64,000 nt of DNA from Magnetococcales bacterium (GCA_015232405.1 JADFZS010000011.1:1-64000); one strand, 5' to 3'. Shown: positions 1-10,775, counted from the first letter of the stretch. Numbers and translations: made by a program. The notes: generated by a model not told the origin, from the sequence alone.

Positions 1-68
1 ATCAATTCTCAAAAACAATGGGGTTGTGAAAAATTGCATAGATTATCTTATATTATTTAGTAAAATAT

Positions 69-248
69 TTAAGAAGAGATAACAGTATTTCGTTGCCGAT
101 GTTTAACGGCTAAAAGGATTTCTCTCGAAAAGGAGGAGCTATTTAAAAAAATATTCCCCAATATTTTTTTAACACTTTCTTCGTCAAATTGATAAAGTAG
201 ATCGACAACTCTCTCTATAGTTCTAACCTGGGCATCTATTTTCATCAT
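69..248 (-). CDS. Possible small protein, 59 aa (MMKIDAQVRTIERVVDLLYQFDEESVKKILGNIFLNSSSFSREILLAVKHRQRNTVISS)
   Basis: Hand translation of the minus strand gives an open frame from tandem ATGATG to TAA, just below the 60-aa cutoff of the ORF track; amphipathic composition looks protein-like. No family recognised. Confidence 0.4.
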   Translation of the reverse strand: MMKIDAQVRTIERVVDLLYQFDEESVKKILGNIFLNSSSFSREILLAVKHRQRNTVISS

Positions 249-464
249 TAAGTTACTCTTTTGATTTTTATCTTTTGAATTATATTTAAATTTTTTTATT
301 AAAATCTTTGATCCGAATACAAAGATCTATTAATTGAATTATTAATACGTTTGGATATTATTTTCAATTATGCAGGTGGGGTAATCAATTTTGACTATTA
401 ACTTTTATAGTTAACCCATATGGGTTATGCTGAGGTGAGTTTCAATTAAAAATGCAGGGGATAA

Positions 465-1094
465 ATGAAAATTCTTTTGGCTGATGACCATCCACTTATA
501 TTAAACGCCATGCCTACTGTATTGAAGAGGCTGGCTGATGATGTGGAGATAATTAATTCTGTAGATTTTCCTTCTACATTCCAAATGTTACAACAAAACC
601 CTGATGCGGACCTGGTTCTATTGGACCTTTCTATGCCTGGTATGGAAAGTTTTGCAGCAGTTTCTGAAATATGTAGCCGTTATCCAGGGACACCGATTGT
701 GATTCTCTCCGGTTCAGAAGATCCCCAACATGTGCAAAAAGTTTTGGATCTGGGAGCGGCGGGATTTATTCCAAAAACACTACCACCAGACGCGCTTTTG
801 CAAGTCATACGGTTGATTTTGACTGGTGTGGTTTTTGCGCCAACAAATTTATCAAATATCTCTACCTCAGCAGCGCAAGATAAAGAAAAGTCTGTATCTC
901 AGAGAGGTTCGTCAACATTAACACCACGCCAGATTGATGTTCTAAAACTTATTAAAAGCGGAAAATCCAATAAACAAATTGCCATAACCCTATCTATGTC
1001 ACCAGAAACTGTGAAAGTTCATGTTGCTGCTATTTTCCGCGCCCTGAGGGTAAAAAATCGTACTCAGGCTGCAGTAGCTTCTTATACGTTATAA
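465..1094 (+). CDS. NarL/FixJ (LuxR-family) response regulator
   Basis: N-terminal receiver (LLADDHPLIL, DLVLLDLSMPG, K in GFIPKTLP) and C-terminal LuxR HTH (LTPRQIDVLKLIKSGKSNKQIAITLSMSPETVKVHVAAIFRALRVKNRTQA). Confidence 0.95.
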   Translation: MKILLADDHPLILNAMPTVLKRLADDVEIINSVDFPSTFQMLQQNPDADLVLLDLSMPGMESFAAVSEICSRYPGTPIVILSGSEDPQHVQKVLDLGAAGFIPKTLPPDALLQVIRLILTGVVFAPTNLSNISTSAAQDKEKSVSQRGSSTLTPRQIDVLKLIKSGKSNKQIAITLSMSPETVKVHVAAIFRALRVKNRTQAAVASYTL

Positions 1095-4000
1095 TCGGGC
1101 CGTTTTTGTCGTAATATATTACGCAGCAAGGTACGTAATTTTAGCGGTGATATGGGTTTGACCAATACAGAATAACCCTGTTGCTCGATTGCACTCAAAA
1201 CCTCCATTTTTGTCTCTCCTGTAATAATAATGCCAAGTGGAGGGTCCGGGTAGAAATTGCTAATATTTTTTAACACCTCTGTACCCAACTCACCACCATG
1301 CAGTCGATAATCACAGAGAATCAAATCAAAAGAAGGCTCTTTTTTTTCATTTATCCAAGCTATGGCTGCAGATCCTGATTCAAAAGCCACACATTGACAT
1401 CCCCAACCTGTTAATGTGGCTTGCAATCCTTCGCGGACAGATTCATCATCATCTACCAGTAAAAATGACTGTCCTGCCAGATTTACCGGTGGAGTTGTTG
1501 CAGAAGATAATGAGAGCTCATATTTGTCGGTTGCTAATACTGTTTTAGTATCAGCTGGTACTGTAACTGAAAATCGAGATCCGTGACCTGGATGGGAAAC
1601 AACATCAACCTTGTGTTTCAGCAGGGAACATAAGCCATGCACAATGGCTAAACCAAGCCCCAGTCCAATTTCTTGATGCTTATCCCGGTTGTCCAGTTGG
1701 TGGAATTCGTGAAAAATTTCTTTTTGATCTTCTGTAGAGATGCCAACTCCGGTATCCCACACTTCTATTCTTATTTTATCACTCTGTTTTCTAACTCCAA
1801 GGACTACACCGCCTGTTTTTGTGTAGCGTATGGCATTGGTTAGCAGGTTACGTATAACACGTTCCAGTAGGGTTGGGTCACTCTGGACTATGGCATTTGT
1901 ATTGATGACACGGAACTGTAGATTACGGGCTTTGGCCAAGACAGAAAATTCAATCTTCAACCGCTTAAACAGTGGCCCAAGAGCGATAGAAGAGAGGTGG
2001 GCTGTTATGACGCCAGCATCCAGTTTGGAGTAATCCATCAAAGTATCGAACATTTTTCCAAAAGACTGGTTGGCAGTTTTAAGGTTTTCCACCACATCAG
2101 TTACATCAGAACTTTTGGACATATTATCTAGTGCATTTATTAACAGACCTTCAGCCATCAATGGTTGGCGCAAGTCGTGACTGACGGTAGCTAAAAACCT
2201 TGATTTAGCTTTGTTGGCCATTTCTGCTACATTTTTAGCTTCACGAAGCGCATTTGTCTCTTTTTTTAAAAACTCCTGTTCCATACGCAAACGTTGTCGC
2301 TCCTCACGCAAGGCCACAGCGCGAGAATTGGTAATGGATATGGCCGCTTGAGCTCCCAACAACTGCACAAGTTCCAATCGTTCTTTAGGGAAAGCCCCGG
2401 TACTAAGATTGTTTTCCAGGTAAATGGCCCCAAAAATCTGACCTTGATGGATGAGCGGTGCGCACAAGATAGATTTGGGGCGTTGTAAACGTATATATGG
2501 AGTAGCAGCAAAACGGTTGTCTGTTACTGCATCATCAATAATACAAGCCTCACGGCTGCGAATCACAAGATTTGTAATCTCCACAGCCAAGGGAACAACG
2601 TTTTTATCAGCCTCTTGTAAAGGAAGGGAGTCAAGGAGACGGATAGAGTCTTGCTCCGTGGAGCCAGTAGCCGCCAAGTACGGGACACCCTCTTTAATCA
2701 AAACCAAACTCCCTTGCTCTGCTCCGGCATTTTTTAGAAGTATAGACATCAAGCTTGTGAGCAATTTTTTAAAGTCAATCTCACCAGATATAGCTTGGGA
2801 GGCTTTGAGAACAGTTGGTAAATCTAAAAATTGAGCTGCCGAACCACCATCTATGCTATTGCTGGTTGTGCAATCAATTGTTCGATTGATTGCTTGCTTG
2901 GTTTTTGCTAGATATTCTGGATAGCGCACTTCCAAATCTGCTACTTTAGCCCATGCTTGCCAACGGCTATATGCATGGTGGGCATCCTGTAAATAGTGGC
3001 GGGCTAAACGATCAGATTTTTGCTTATGATAGAAAGCACCTGCCAACTCCAGAGCCAAAGCCTCCTCATTTAAAAAACCATGTTCATGGGCTAATTGAAT
3101 AGCCAGTTCATAATGGTCTCTGGCAGCACTGAAATTACCAGCAACTCTTTCTCTTTCTGCCTCGACAAGGTGAAATTTATTTAAAAAATTCATGGGGGCA
3201 TGTTCGGCAAATCCCTTCATGATTTTTTGGTTGGCAGCAACCCGTTCTAAATGGATCTGACGGCTCTCTTCATCTTTCAATGTGAAGTCGGTCAGTCTTA
3301 TCAGGGAATCATAGAGATGAAAAAGTGGTATTCCGTAGGTGCTGGGAGAAGCATCCTGATATTTATCAGTCAGTATAGCCTGTTTTGTTGCTTGTGTGTA
3401 GTTGCCGAACAGATAGGAGAGAATCATTATATTTTTGTGAATTATAAATACAGTTTGCAGATTGTTCTGTTCCAAACTTCTCTGCAAAGCTGTTTCATAC
3501 TCCCATGTTTGATCAACAGAAGAGTGTGGCTTTTTGGATGGCCCAATTAGGTAAGAAATAAACTGTTGAACAGAGCGTTGAGCCTCAATTACATGTAATC
3601 GTTGCGTTCTGAAGATAGAAGCCGAAAAAACCGCAACTTGACTTTGGGTTTCTTCAAGAGGGTCTCCTACATAGGCTGCATACCATGACCAGCCAATTGC
3701 GGCATGACCAACTATATCAAACTCACCTGAATCCAGACCGATTTCAAGACCATCTGCCATCAATCTCAGTGATTTTCTTAAATGCTCCTTCCAAAATGTT
3801 ACAAGGCCTCCAGTATAGTGTATTGCTCTTGCTTTATATTGGTTGGTATCCGACTTATTTGCTAAACGTAATGCCAAATAACCAAAACGAGAGCCAGTTT
3901 CAAAATCTTGGGCAATTCCGCACATGATGATTCCGAATGAGGCAAAGGAGGAGGCTGAACTTGGTGCGATACCGTATTTCAACGAAAGTTGAAATGACAT

Positions 4001-6763
4001 TCCTCCTATTAATGGCATTAAAATTGGTGACGTGAGATAGGCAGGAGAGTATAAAATTGTGAGAAGCTTCATAACCATCAATTTTTCAGGATTACTCATC
4101 TCAGGTAAATTGATAATGTCATCATCTTCAATTTCAGAAAAAAGCTGCCTTGAATGATTAATGATTTCATCAATATCATTAGAGGTAGGATTGTCAGGAA
4201 AAGTAAATCCAAGCAAACTCAATGCTAACAAGCCCTGTTCAATACTCTCCATAAGCCTGTTCTGTCCAAGGTATGCGAGTATTATGATCTCCATAGCACG
4301 TACTCGGTCCAAAGGGACTATGGCATTTTCTTCTACAATTGCTGAAAGTTTTTCCATGGCTTTGTAGTCAGTAACCAGTGAGGAAAACTCCATTGTAGTA
4401 AGATGAAGCTCTAATGTAAGATCATAATGACTTTTCCAGTTGGACGGTTCCAACAAGTCTAGGCCAGCCTGGAAGTATATTAAAGCCGTTTCAAAAGCTG
4501 TAGAACGTTTGGCTTTGTGGCCAGCGGTAAGATTGTATTTGGCCAACTCAATTATTGCTTTTTGATCAGTGATTAAATGTCTTCCAAGGTTGAGATGACC
4601 GACAATATCAAATATTTTTTCTTCCCACTCTTTAGGAGGAGTACCAGCTACGAGCAAATTACCAATCTCAAGATGTTTTTTTTCTTTTTGTTCTTCACCG
4701 ATCAAACCATATGCAGCCTGTTGTACCCGGTCATGAATAAAACGGAATGCAGGATTGGCCTCTTCCATATAACGGGCCAGTTGATATCCTTCATCCAATG
4801 GCAGAATTAACCCTTCCTGCATAGCCTTCCACAATATAACCATGGTCTCTTTATTGTTTTTTCCATTAACCAAGGCTAAAGTGTTTAGGTCAAAGACATT
4901 ACCAATACAGGCCGCCAACTGTACAAGTTGACTGGTCTCTTCAGGCAAGTTACTAATTTTTGTCGCCATCAAATCCACAACATTATCTGTTATGCCACTG
5001 TTTTGTATGGCCTGCATATCCCAATGCCAATGGTTGTCACTAAACAGGATATGCTTCCTTTCATACAGAGAGTGTAAAAATTGATTGAGGAAAAATGGGT
5101 TGCCATGTGTTTTAAAAAAACAGAGTTCGGCAAAAGGTTCACTTTTATCAGGATGGCAAATCAATGTATCCGAGACCAATGTAACCACATTCTCCTTATT
5201 GAGTGGTGATAAGGTCAGGGTATGGATTATTGATCCGTTTTTTTCTATTGCTTCTATGGTTCGCATCAAGGGATGATCAATTGCTACCTCATTATCACGG
5301 TAAGCACCTACCAAGAAAAGATAGCCGTTTTCCTGATCAGTCATAATCTGTTGAATCAACTCCCTGGATGGTCCATCAGACCACTGTAGATCATCTAAAA
5401 ACATGGTTAGTGGATGAGTTTCATCCACACATGCGGTGACAAAATTGCGAAAGACCAAGTTAAAACGGTTGGAAGCTTCAGTTGGTGGCAGGTCAGGCAA
5501 AGGGGGCTGGGAGCCAACTATGGCTTCCAGTTCAGGAATAACATCAATAATCACTCCAGCATTTTTACCCATTCCTTTGAGGAATCTCTCTTTCCAATTA
5601 GCTAACTTCAGTTCGCTTTCACTCAATAGCTGTTGAACCAACTCACTAAAAGCCTGAATCAAAGCGGCGTACGGGATGTCTCGTTGATATTGATCATATT
5701 TACCAGAGATGAAATATCCCCGTCTGGCGGTTATTGGTTTGTGCAACTCATGAATAAGCGCCGATTTTCCCACCCCGGAATATCCGGCCACTAACATCAT
5801 CTCCCTTGCGCCATCTATAACTCGTTCAAAGGTATCAAGGAGCGTCTGCACCTCTTGGTCACGTCCATAGAGCTTTTGCGGAATTTGAAAGCGGTCAGAG
5901 TGATCGTTTCGGACCAAAGTAAATAGTGACGTATCCCCTTTTTGCCACTGGTGTTGACATTGGATTAAATCTGACTGCAAGCCAACAGCAGATTGGTAGC
6001 GGGATTCTGCATCTTTTGCCATTAGTTTCTCTATAATAGCAGAGAGCATAAGCGGAACACCTGATTGCCTTTCATGAACTTTTTGAGCTGTTCGGGCTAT
6101 ATGGCTATGGACCAATTCCAATGGATCTTGTGAATTAAAAGGTGGCTGGCCAGTTAACAGGTGATAAAAAGTAATTCCAAGAGAGTAAAAGTCGGCACGA
6201 TAATCTATGTTTCGGTTCATGCGTCCGGTCTGTTCTGGAGCTATATAGGGCAAGGTTCCCGCCAGACGGTTGGCTTCCCGAGCTTCTGGAGCTTCCTGGC
6301 TTAATGTAGTAGAAAGACCAAAATCAATTATTTTGATCACACCTGTTTGTGGGTTCCAAACAATATTGCTTGGGTTGATATCCTTATGTATAACCCGCTG
6401 GGAATGGATATTTCCTAATGTATTGCTAAGAGATATGGCTATAGTAAAAAATTGTTCCAGATCAAGCGGCCCCTCTTTGAGAAACCTGTCCAAGGATTCA
6501 CCACCAAAATCTTCTAGGACAATAGCCAAGCTGTTGCCAAAACGTTTTAGATCAGAAACTTTTATAACCCCTGCCAAATCAAGTTGTTGGGTAATATCAA
6601 ATTCCTGTTCAAAACGTGCCAAAGCCTCTGGTTCTGGTCGGTCATGGTTCAAGACTTTTAAGATGCAAGCCTCGCTGTCAGATAGGCGTTGACCGCGATG
6701 GATTGCAGAATTTGTGCTTTTATAAATGCAATCAAATAATTCATAATCAGAAAGGATAGCCAT
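1082..6763 (-). CDS. Multidomain sensor: Ser/Thr protein kinase - AAA/NACHT-like ATPase - GAF - hybrid histidine kinase - receiver
   Basis: Kinase motifs (VIHKDINPSNIVWN, IIDFGLS), Walker A (VAGYSGVGKSALIHE), Walker B-like (LTMFLDDLQWSD), GAF region (SILCAPLIHQGQIFGAIYLEN), H-box (FLATVSHDLRQPL), G-boxes (VWDTGVGI, GLGLGLAIV), C-terminal receiver (FLLVDDDESVREG, LILCDYRL). Confidence 0.93.
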   Translation of the reverse strand: MAILSDYELFDCIYKSTNSAIHRGQRLSDSEACILKVLNHDRPEPEALARFEQEFDITQQLDLAGVIKVSDLKRFGNSLAIVLEDFGGESLDRFLKEGPLDLEQFFTIAISLSNTLGNIHSQRVIHKDINPSNIVWNPQTGVIKIIDFGLSTTLSQEAPEAREANRLAGTLPYIAPEQTGRMNRNIDYRADFYSLGITFYHLLTGQPPFNSQDPLELVHSHIARTAQKVHERQSGVPLMLSAIIEKLMAKDAESRYQSAVGLQSDLIQCQHQWQKGDTSLFTLVRNDHSDRFQIPQKLYGRDQEVQTLLDTFERVIDGAREMMLVAGYSGVGKSALIHELHKPITARRGYFISGKYDQYQRDIPYAALIQAFSELVQQLLSESELKLANWKERFLKGMGKNAGVIIDVIPELEAIVGSQPPLPDLPPTEASNRFNLVFRNFVTACVDETHPLTMFLDDLQWSDGPSRELIQQIMTDQENGYLFLVGAYRDNEVAIDHPLMRTIEAIEKNGSIIHTLTLSPLNKENVVTLVSDTLICHPDKSEPFAELCFFKTHGNPFFLNQFLHSLYERKHILFSDNHWHWDMQAIQNSGITDNVVDLMATKISNLPEETSQLVQLAACIGNVFDLNTLALVNGKNNKETMVILWKAMQEGLILPLDEGYQLARYMEEANPAFRFIHDRVQQAAYGLIGEEQKEKKHLEIGNLLVAGTPPKEWEEKIFDIVGHLNLGRHLITDQKAIIELAKYNLTAGHKAKRSTAFETALIYFQAGLDLLEPSNWKSHYDLTLELHLTTMEFSSLVTDYKAMEKLSAIVEENAIVPLDRVRAMEIIILAYLGQNRLMESIEQGLLALSLLGFTFPDNPTSNDIDEIINHSRQLFSEIEDDDIINLPEMSNPEKLMVMKLLTILYSPAYLTSPILMPLIGGMSFQLSLKYGIAPSSASSFASFGIIMCGIAQDFETGSRFGYLALRLANKSDTNQYKARAIHYTGGLVTFWKEHLRKSLRLMADGLEIGLDSGEFDIVGHAAIGWSWYAAYVGDPLEETQSQVAVFSASIFRTQRLHVIEAQRSVQQFISYLIGPSKKPHSSVDQTWEYETALQRSLEQNNLQTVFIIHKNIMILSYLFGNYTQATKQAILTDKYQDASPSTYGIPLFHLYDSLIRLTDFTLKDEESRQIHLERVAANQKIMKGFAEHAPMNFLNKFHLVEAERERVAGNFSAARDHYELAIQLAHEHGFLNEEALALELAGAFYHKQKSDRLARHYLQDAHHAYSRWQAWAKVADLEVRYPEYLAKTKQAINRTIDCTTSNSIDGGSAAQFLDLPTVLKASQAISGEIDFKKLLTSLMSILLKNAGAEQGSLVLIKEGVPYLAATGSTEQDSIRLLDSLPLQEADKNVVPLAVEITNLVIRSREACIIDDAVTDNRFAATPYIRLQRPKSILCAPLIHQGQIFGAIYLENNLSTGAFPKERLELVQLLGAQAAISITNSRAVALREERQRLRMEQEFLKKETNALREAKNVAEMANKAKSRFLATVSHDLRQPLMAEGLLINALDNMSKSSDVTDVVENLKTANQSFGKMFDTLMDYSKLDAGVITAHLSSIALGPLFKRLKIEFSVLAKARNLQFRVINTNAIVQSDPTLLERVIRNLLTNAIRYTKTGGVVLGVRKQSDKIRIEVWDTGVGISTEDQKEIFHEFHQLDNRDKHQEIGLGLGLAIVHGLCSLLKHKVDVVSHPGHGSRFSVTVPADTKTVLATDKYELSLSSATTPPVNLAGQSFLLVDDDESVREGLQATLTGWGCQCVAFESGSAAIAWINEKKEPSFDLILCDYRLHGGELGTEVLKNISNFYPDPPLGIIITGETKMEVLSAIEQQGYSVLVKPISPLKLRTLLRNILRQKRPDYNV

Positions 6764-7523
6764 AATAATGAAATTGTCTTAGGTTAGAGTTATTTGCTTT
6801 TTGTAATAACAGTTATTTTATGTAGTAAAAAATTGAATCTGGATTCAGAAATGTCAAAAGCCATAGCATAAGGTATGTGGTATGTTTTCATCTGTTTAAA
6901 TACAATATCTTGAACCTAGATTTGTTCGACTTGAGCATAAGACGATAAAGAGAGAATCAATTATTGCCTTAAAAGAACATACGCATATAATGCTTAAACC
7001 ATTGGCAAAAAAACACTTCCTCATCAAACTATAATTTGTAATTAATTTAACTGGCAATCCTATTGATATGCTTGATAATTAAATATAAATCAGGAGAAAA
7101 GTCTCGCAAACGAGAAAAATCAAGATAATATAATCAAAATAAAATCAAATAAATTCCAGCACAACAACCATTTCAGTTGCTGTAACATCAATGGGATATG
7201 AGAGGTTATTAAACATTAATTTATTTGTTAATGCAAATTTATACTGTACTATCTGAGAAATTTATACTTTATTATATTGTGGTAGTGTGTAGTGAATCAA
7301 TCTTGAATATACTGTTTGTTTTTATTGTAAAAATTCCATAATAACAGATTGTTGCTAAATTATTTATTTAAATTTAATCAACATGTTAAAGTTAAAAAAA
7401 TAGATAAAAAATAGTTAGTATAAGAAGTAAAAATTTAAAAATTAGTTAAAGCAGAAAATTATTTAAAAAATTTGAAAAAAAAGCTAATAGAAATGATCTT
7501 AAGTAAAAGATCTCTGTGGAATG

Positions 7524-7546
7524 ATGGGGGATATGATACCCCCCAT
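7524..7546 (-). terminator. Possible hairpin downstream of the DUF5610-like gene
   Basis: ATGGGGGATAT-G-ATACCCCCCAT inverted repeat just 3' of the minus-strand gene; the single non-Watson-Crick position is G.U only on the minus strand. No strong T-run, so terminator role is tentative. Confidence 0.4.
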
Positions 7547-7593
7547 TTTGGAGTAAATAAGAGATAGTTGGAGGTTAAATATAAAAAGCTGTT

Positions 7594-8205
7594 TTATGCA
7601 GCATCAGCAAGCTCATCCTCTTTAGGTGATGATAGATCTACTTGTTTTTCTTCATAATATTTATTCAACTTCTCCCAAATCAGTGAGTCGGTTTTTGCAA
7701 TACCCTCCTCCACCTGCCCATTTAGAACATCCAACCCTTCGAGTATATCTTTGGCCTCTTCCAAGCCGCGTTTAATGCCCCCTGAGATCAACTCTATAAA
7801 GCCATCTAATACTCCCTGTTGCTCTAACTCAGGATGGTTAACAGCATATCTATCAAAAAAACCTGTGGAGACAGAAACTATATAATCAGCCGTTTTTTCT
7901 GGAGTATGCTCTTTTGGATCTAGCTCTTCTACATCTTTTGCCTCAGGGTCAAACTCTTTTAGCATACGGTTTATCTCTGTTAATGCTTTTTCCCTTAAAG
8001 CTTGGTTGGCATAAGCTGTAACTCCATCACTGGAAAATGAGAAATAATCAGAGCTTGGCCGTATAACTTCACCTTCAACTAAGGAGCTTATCTCAGGGGA
8101 TTTCTCTTGACCTGTAACACCACGTTTAGCCAATTTTGCCCCGTTTGCGGAGCTATTTGCTATTACACTGTAAGATTGTAATGCACTAACTGATTGAATC
8201 ATCAT
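7594..8205 (-). CDS. DUF5610-like domain protein
   Basis: Open frame; C-terminal pattern (TPEKTADYIVSVSTGFF...GGIKRGLEEAKDILEGLDVLNGQVEEGIAKTDSLIWEKL) resembles DUF5610 from memory. Confidence 0.6.
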   Translation of the reverse strand: MMIQSVSALQSYSVIANSSANGAKLAKRGVTGQEKSPEISSLVEGEVIRPSSDYFSFSSDGVTAYANQALREKALTEINRMLKEFDPEAKDVEELDPKEHTPEKTADYIVSVSTGFFDRYAVNHPELEQQGVLDGFIELISGGIKRGLEEAKDILEGLDVLNGQVEEGIAKTDSLIWEKLNKYYEEKQVDLSSPKEDELADAA

Positions 8206-8588
8206 GATAATTAAACTCCAAAATGGGATATCAATTTTATCTGTAGTCTCTTACCATTCCTAGTTTGCAATAAGCGTGCAAAAAATGTGAAAGCATAAAT
8301 AATGTCAAATATATCAAATTGTTATTTGCTATATAACTAACTCACATTTATAAAATATTTTGTAAGTTGGAAAAAATATCCCCATAATTTAATGCCAGAT
8401 AAGGCAATATTTTCTTGAAACATCTTTGCCTGAACAATACCACAAAACTATTATTGGTTGCTATAATTTAGCTTACGTTAATTAGGTTGAATTAACCGCT
8501 GTTTACTAACTTCCATTGCTAATTGATCAAATAGAAACGATACTGAGCCGCGTTTAGTATGTTTGTACTCATAGAAGGGGAAGTATAA

Positions 8589-8921
8589 ATGGTTGAGTTA
8601 GAGATGCTGTATTGCACTGTGTGTAATCCAGAAAAACAGCATCAAGAAGACAGAAGGAGAGCAGAATCTTCCTCTAATATTGTGAATTTTCCTAATGATA
8701 GACGGGTTAATAAAGTCAACCGACGGCAATGCCTTGATCGTAGGATGCGGGAAGATGCTCCCCTGAACAAAACCAGTTTGAGAAGATCTATTGGTCGTCG
8801 CCCCTTTGATGGTAAGTCGTGGTTTGTTGGTACCATTGAAAGTGCCATTAAAGAACATTGGGTGAAGGATGAATCAAAAAACAGAGTGATCTGCCCTCGC
8901 TGTTATCGAAAATTTAATTAA
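8589..8921 (+). CDS. Small Arg-rich protein with terminal Cys pairs (putative zinc-binding), unknown function
   Basis: Ribosome-binding-like agaagggg before ATG; CTVC near N-terminus and CPRC near C-terminus; DRR/NRR/RRM repeats. Confidence 0.65.
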   Translation: MVELEMLYCTVCNPEKQHQEDRRRAESSSNIVNFPNDRRVNKVNRRQCLDRRMREDAPLNKTSLRRSIGRRPFDGKSWFVGTIESAIKEHWVKDESKNRVICPRCYRKFN

Positions 8922-8941
8922 CTATTTTTTAGTTTACAAGC

Positions 8942-10072
8942 TTATGGCATCAATAAACTAAATTTTGCTTCAGCAAAGCTAACACCGTTCACAATTATTT
9001 CCACTCGGTGTTCTCCTTGATAATATTTTCGCGTTGTTATTTTTTTTATGGCGTGCTTTTTTGTTGCAACCAGCTTTTTATTTGCCAAAAGGGTTGTTAG
9101 CTTCCACTTAAATACTTTTGGCGAAGTTTGCCCGGATTTTTTTTTGTGGTGAATAATATAGTCAATTATCAAAGGTTGGTCTTGGTTGCTGTCTGAAATT
9201 GCACTAAAAGTAAACTCCAAATAATCGCCAAAATTTACTGTTGGGGTATTAAGTTCAATAGAGGGTTTTTTGATTTTGGCTCTATTGAACCCCAGAGTAG
9301 ACAATATTTTTTTATCCCCTTTTTTTACCAAGGTTCGACAAGCGTGTTTAACAAGTTTGATTCTCTGTTTACTTGCATTTTTCATCCATTGTCCTGCAAT
9401 TTCTGCCACTAAATCTGGGTGGTCTTTTGATATATCATTGAGATTGTTGGCTACGGATCGGCGAACATATTCACTGGGGTCATCCTTAAGTATTTCAAGA
9501 AGCTCCAAAATGGGGGAAGGGTCACTAATAAACATGGGTAATCTCATAGCCCAAGGAAGCCTTGGGCGACTACCCTCTGAGACCAATCGTCTGACATGTT
9601 GATTATCATCTGTCGACCAACCTCTTAATGTAGACAATGTTTTAGTTGTTGATTTTAAAATAAAATACCTGATCGCCAACTCAGAAGTAAAACGTTTGGT
9701 CATCTCTTTGAGCAGTTCCATGGATAGATCAAAATGATCCTGACCTTTTAGTGCAACATAGTGGGCCATGGGCATTATTGCCCATCCAGCAATACCATTT
9801 TCATCAATTCCTGCATTTGAAATACCTTCATCTATGTTAGTACCCAAGGAGTCCAATAGAATTTTACTACTCTTGGTAAAATCAGCAGGAAGATATTCAA
9901 CCATGGTCTGGGTAATTAACTCTGAACGGGCCTTTAATTCCAGAGAGTCCATATTTGTTGTGGCATCTGTAACAAAGCTATGGGAATCAAAGTTATGATA
10001 CTGTTTTAAAAAATGCCCAGCCATAGCTGAAACTAGCGATTTGTTAAAACAATTTTTAAACGGTTCAGGCAT
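8942..10072 (-). CDS. DNA alkylation repair (AlkD-like, HEAT-repeat) protein
   Basis: HEAT-like pattern (GWAIMPMAHYVALKGQDHFDLSMELLKEMTKRFTSELAIRYFI; DDPSEYVRRSVANNLNDISKDHPDLV) typical of AlkD-type proteins. Confidence 0.85.
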   Translation of the reverse strand: MPEPFKNCFNKSLVSAMAGHFLKQYHNFDSHSFVTDATTNMDSLELKARSELITQTMVEYLPADFTKSSKILLDSLGTNIDEGISNAGIDENGIAGWAIMPMAHYVALKGQDHFDLSMELLKEMTKRFTSELAIRYFILKSTTKTLSTLRGWSTDDNQHVRRLVSEGSRPRLPWAMRLPMFISDPSPILELLEILKDDPSEYVRRSVANNLNDISKDHPDLVAEIAGQWMKNASKQRIKLVKHACRTLVKKGDKKILSTLGFNRAKIKKPSIELNTPTVNFGDYLEFTFSAISDSNQDQPLIIDYIIHHKKKSGQTSPKVFKWKLTTLLANKKLVATKKHAIKKITTRKYYQGEHRVEIIVNGVSFAEAKFSLLMP

Positions 10073-10196
10073 ACAACACTCTCAAGCTCAATTGGTTATT
10101 ATTGATGTAACATTGTCTTTTATGTGGTTGTGATAATACAATGTATACGTTGATCTGGAATATTTTTTTTAATACAGCTATTTAGTTTATGACAAT

Positions 10197-10775
10197 ATGC
10201 AAGATATTATAACCCAGCTGACCCTATGGCTGAAAAAAGATCATATATCTTCTCAAATTGAAGAGATCTCTCTCTCAACAGATTGGTATAGGGGGGGCAG
10301 AAAAATTGGCAAACTCAGAAGAGAGTATAAACTTATAGATACTATTGATGCAAAAGATGAACAGCTATTTTCAGACCGTATTACAGCTGCTCACCAAACC
10401 TATATGGACCGCCTTGCCCTACATAAATTAAAGGGACCATCCAACCAACAAGCATTAAGAGATGCAGAAATTAGTCGCAATAAACTTTTTACAGATCTTC
10501 TCAATGCTACAGTTTTACGTGCAAAAATTGTGATTTCTGAGATAAACAATAAGATCGCAACTTATAACGACCAGAATGACAAATATAAACCAGACCTTGC
10601 TACCATAGCAGGACTGATAAAAAAATTGGAAATTGAAAACAACAATAAAAACAATAAAATAAAGTATAACGAAGCTCTATTGGAGACCCTTAACTCCGGT
10701 AGTGGCTTTGTTGGTTGCTCTGCTGAAATAAAAATAATTGATATAAATAACAGCCAATCTTCAGATCATGCCTGA
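10197..10775 (+). CDS. Hypothetical protein with coiled-coil character
   Basis: Open frame, C-terminal charged helical region; overlaps the following gene start. Confidence 0.6.
   Translation: MQDIITQLTLWLKKDHISSQIEEISLSTDWYRGGRKIGKLRREYKLIDTIDAKDEQLFSDRITAAHQTYMDRLALHKLKGPSNQQALRDAEISRNKLFTDLLNATVLRAKIVISEINNKIATYNDQNDKYKPDLATIAGLIKKLEIENNNKNNKIKYNEALLETLNSGSGFVGCSAEIKIIDINNSQSSDHA

Noticed and set aside
1830-6692. Multiple + strand ORFs of 60-140 aa
   Set aside because: All lie antisense inside the large kinase gene and show no recognisable domains.
6764-7593. AT-rich 830-bp intergenic region as a possible replication or regulatory element
   Set aside because: Highly AT-rich but I found no iterated DnaA-box-like motifs, long hairpins or conserved gene context to support a specific call.
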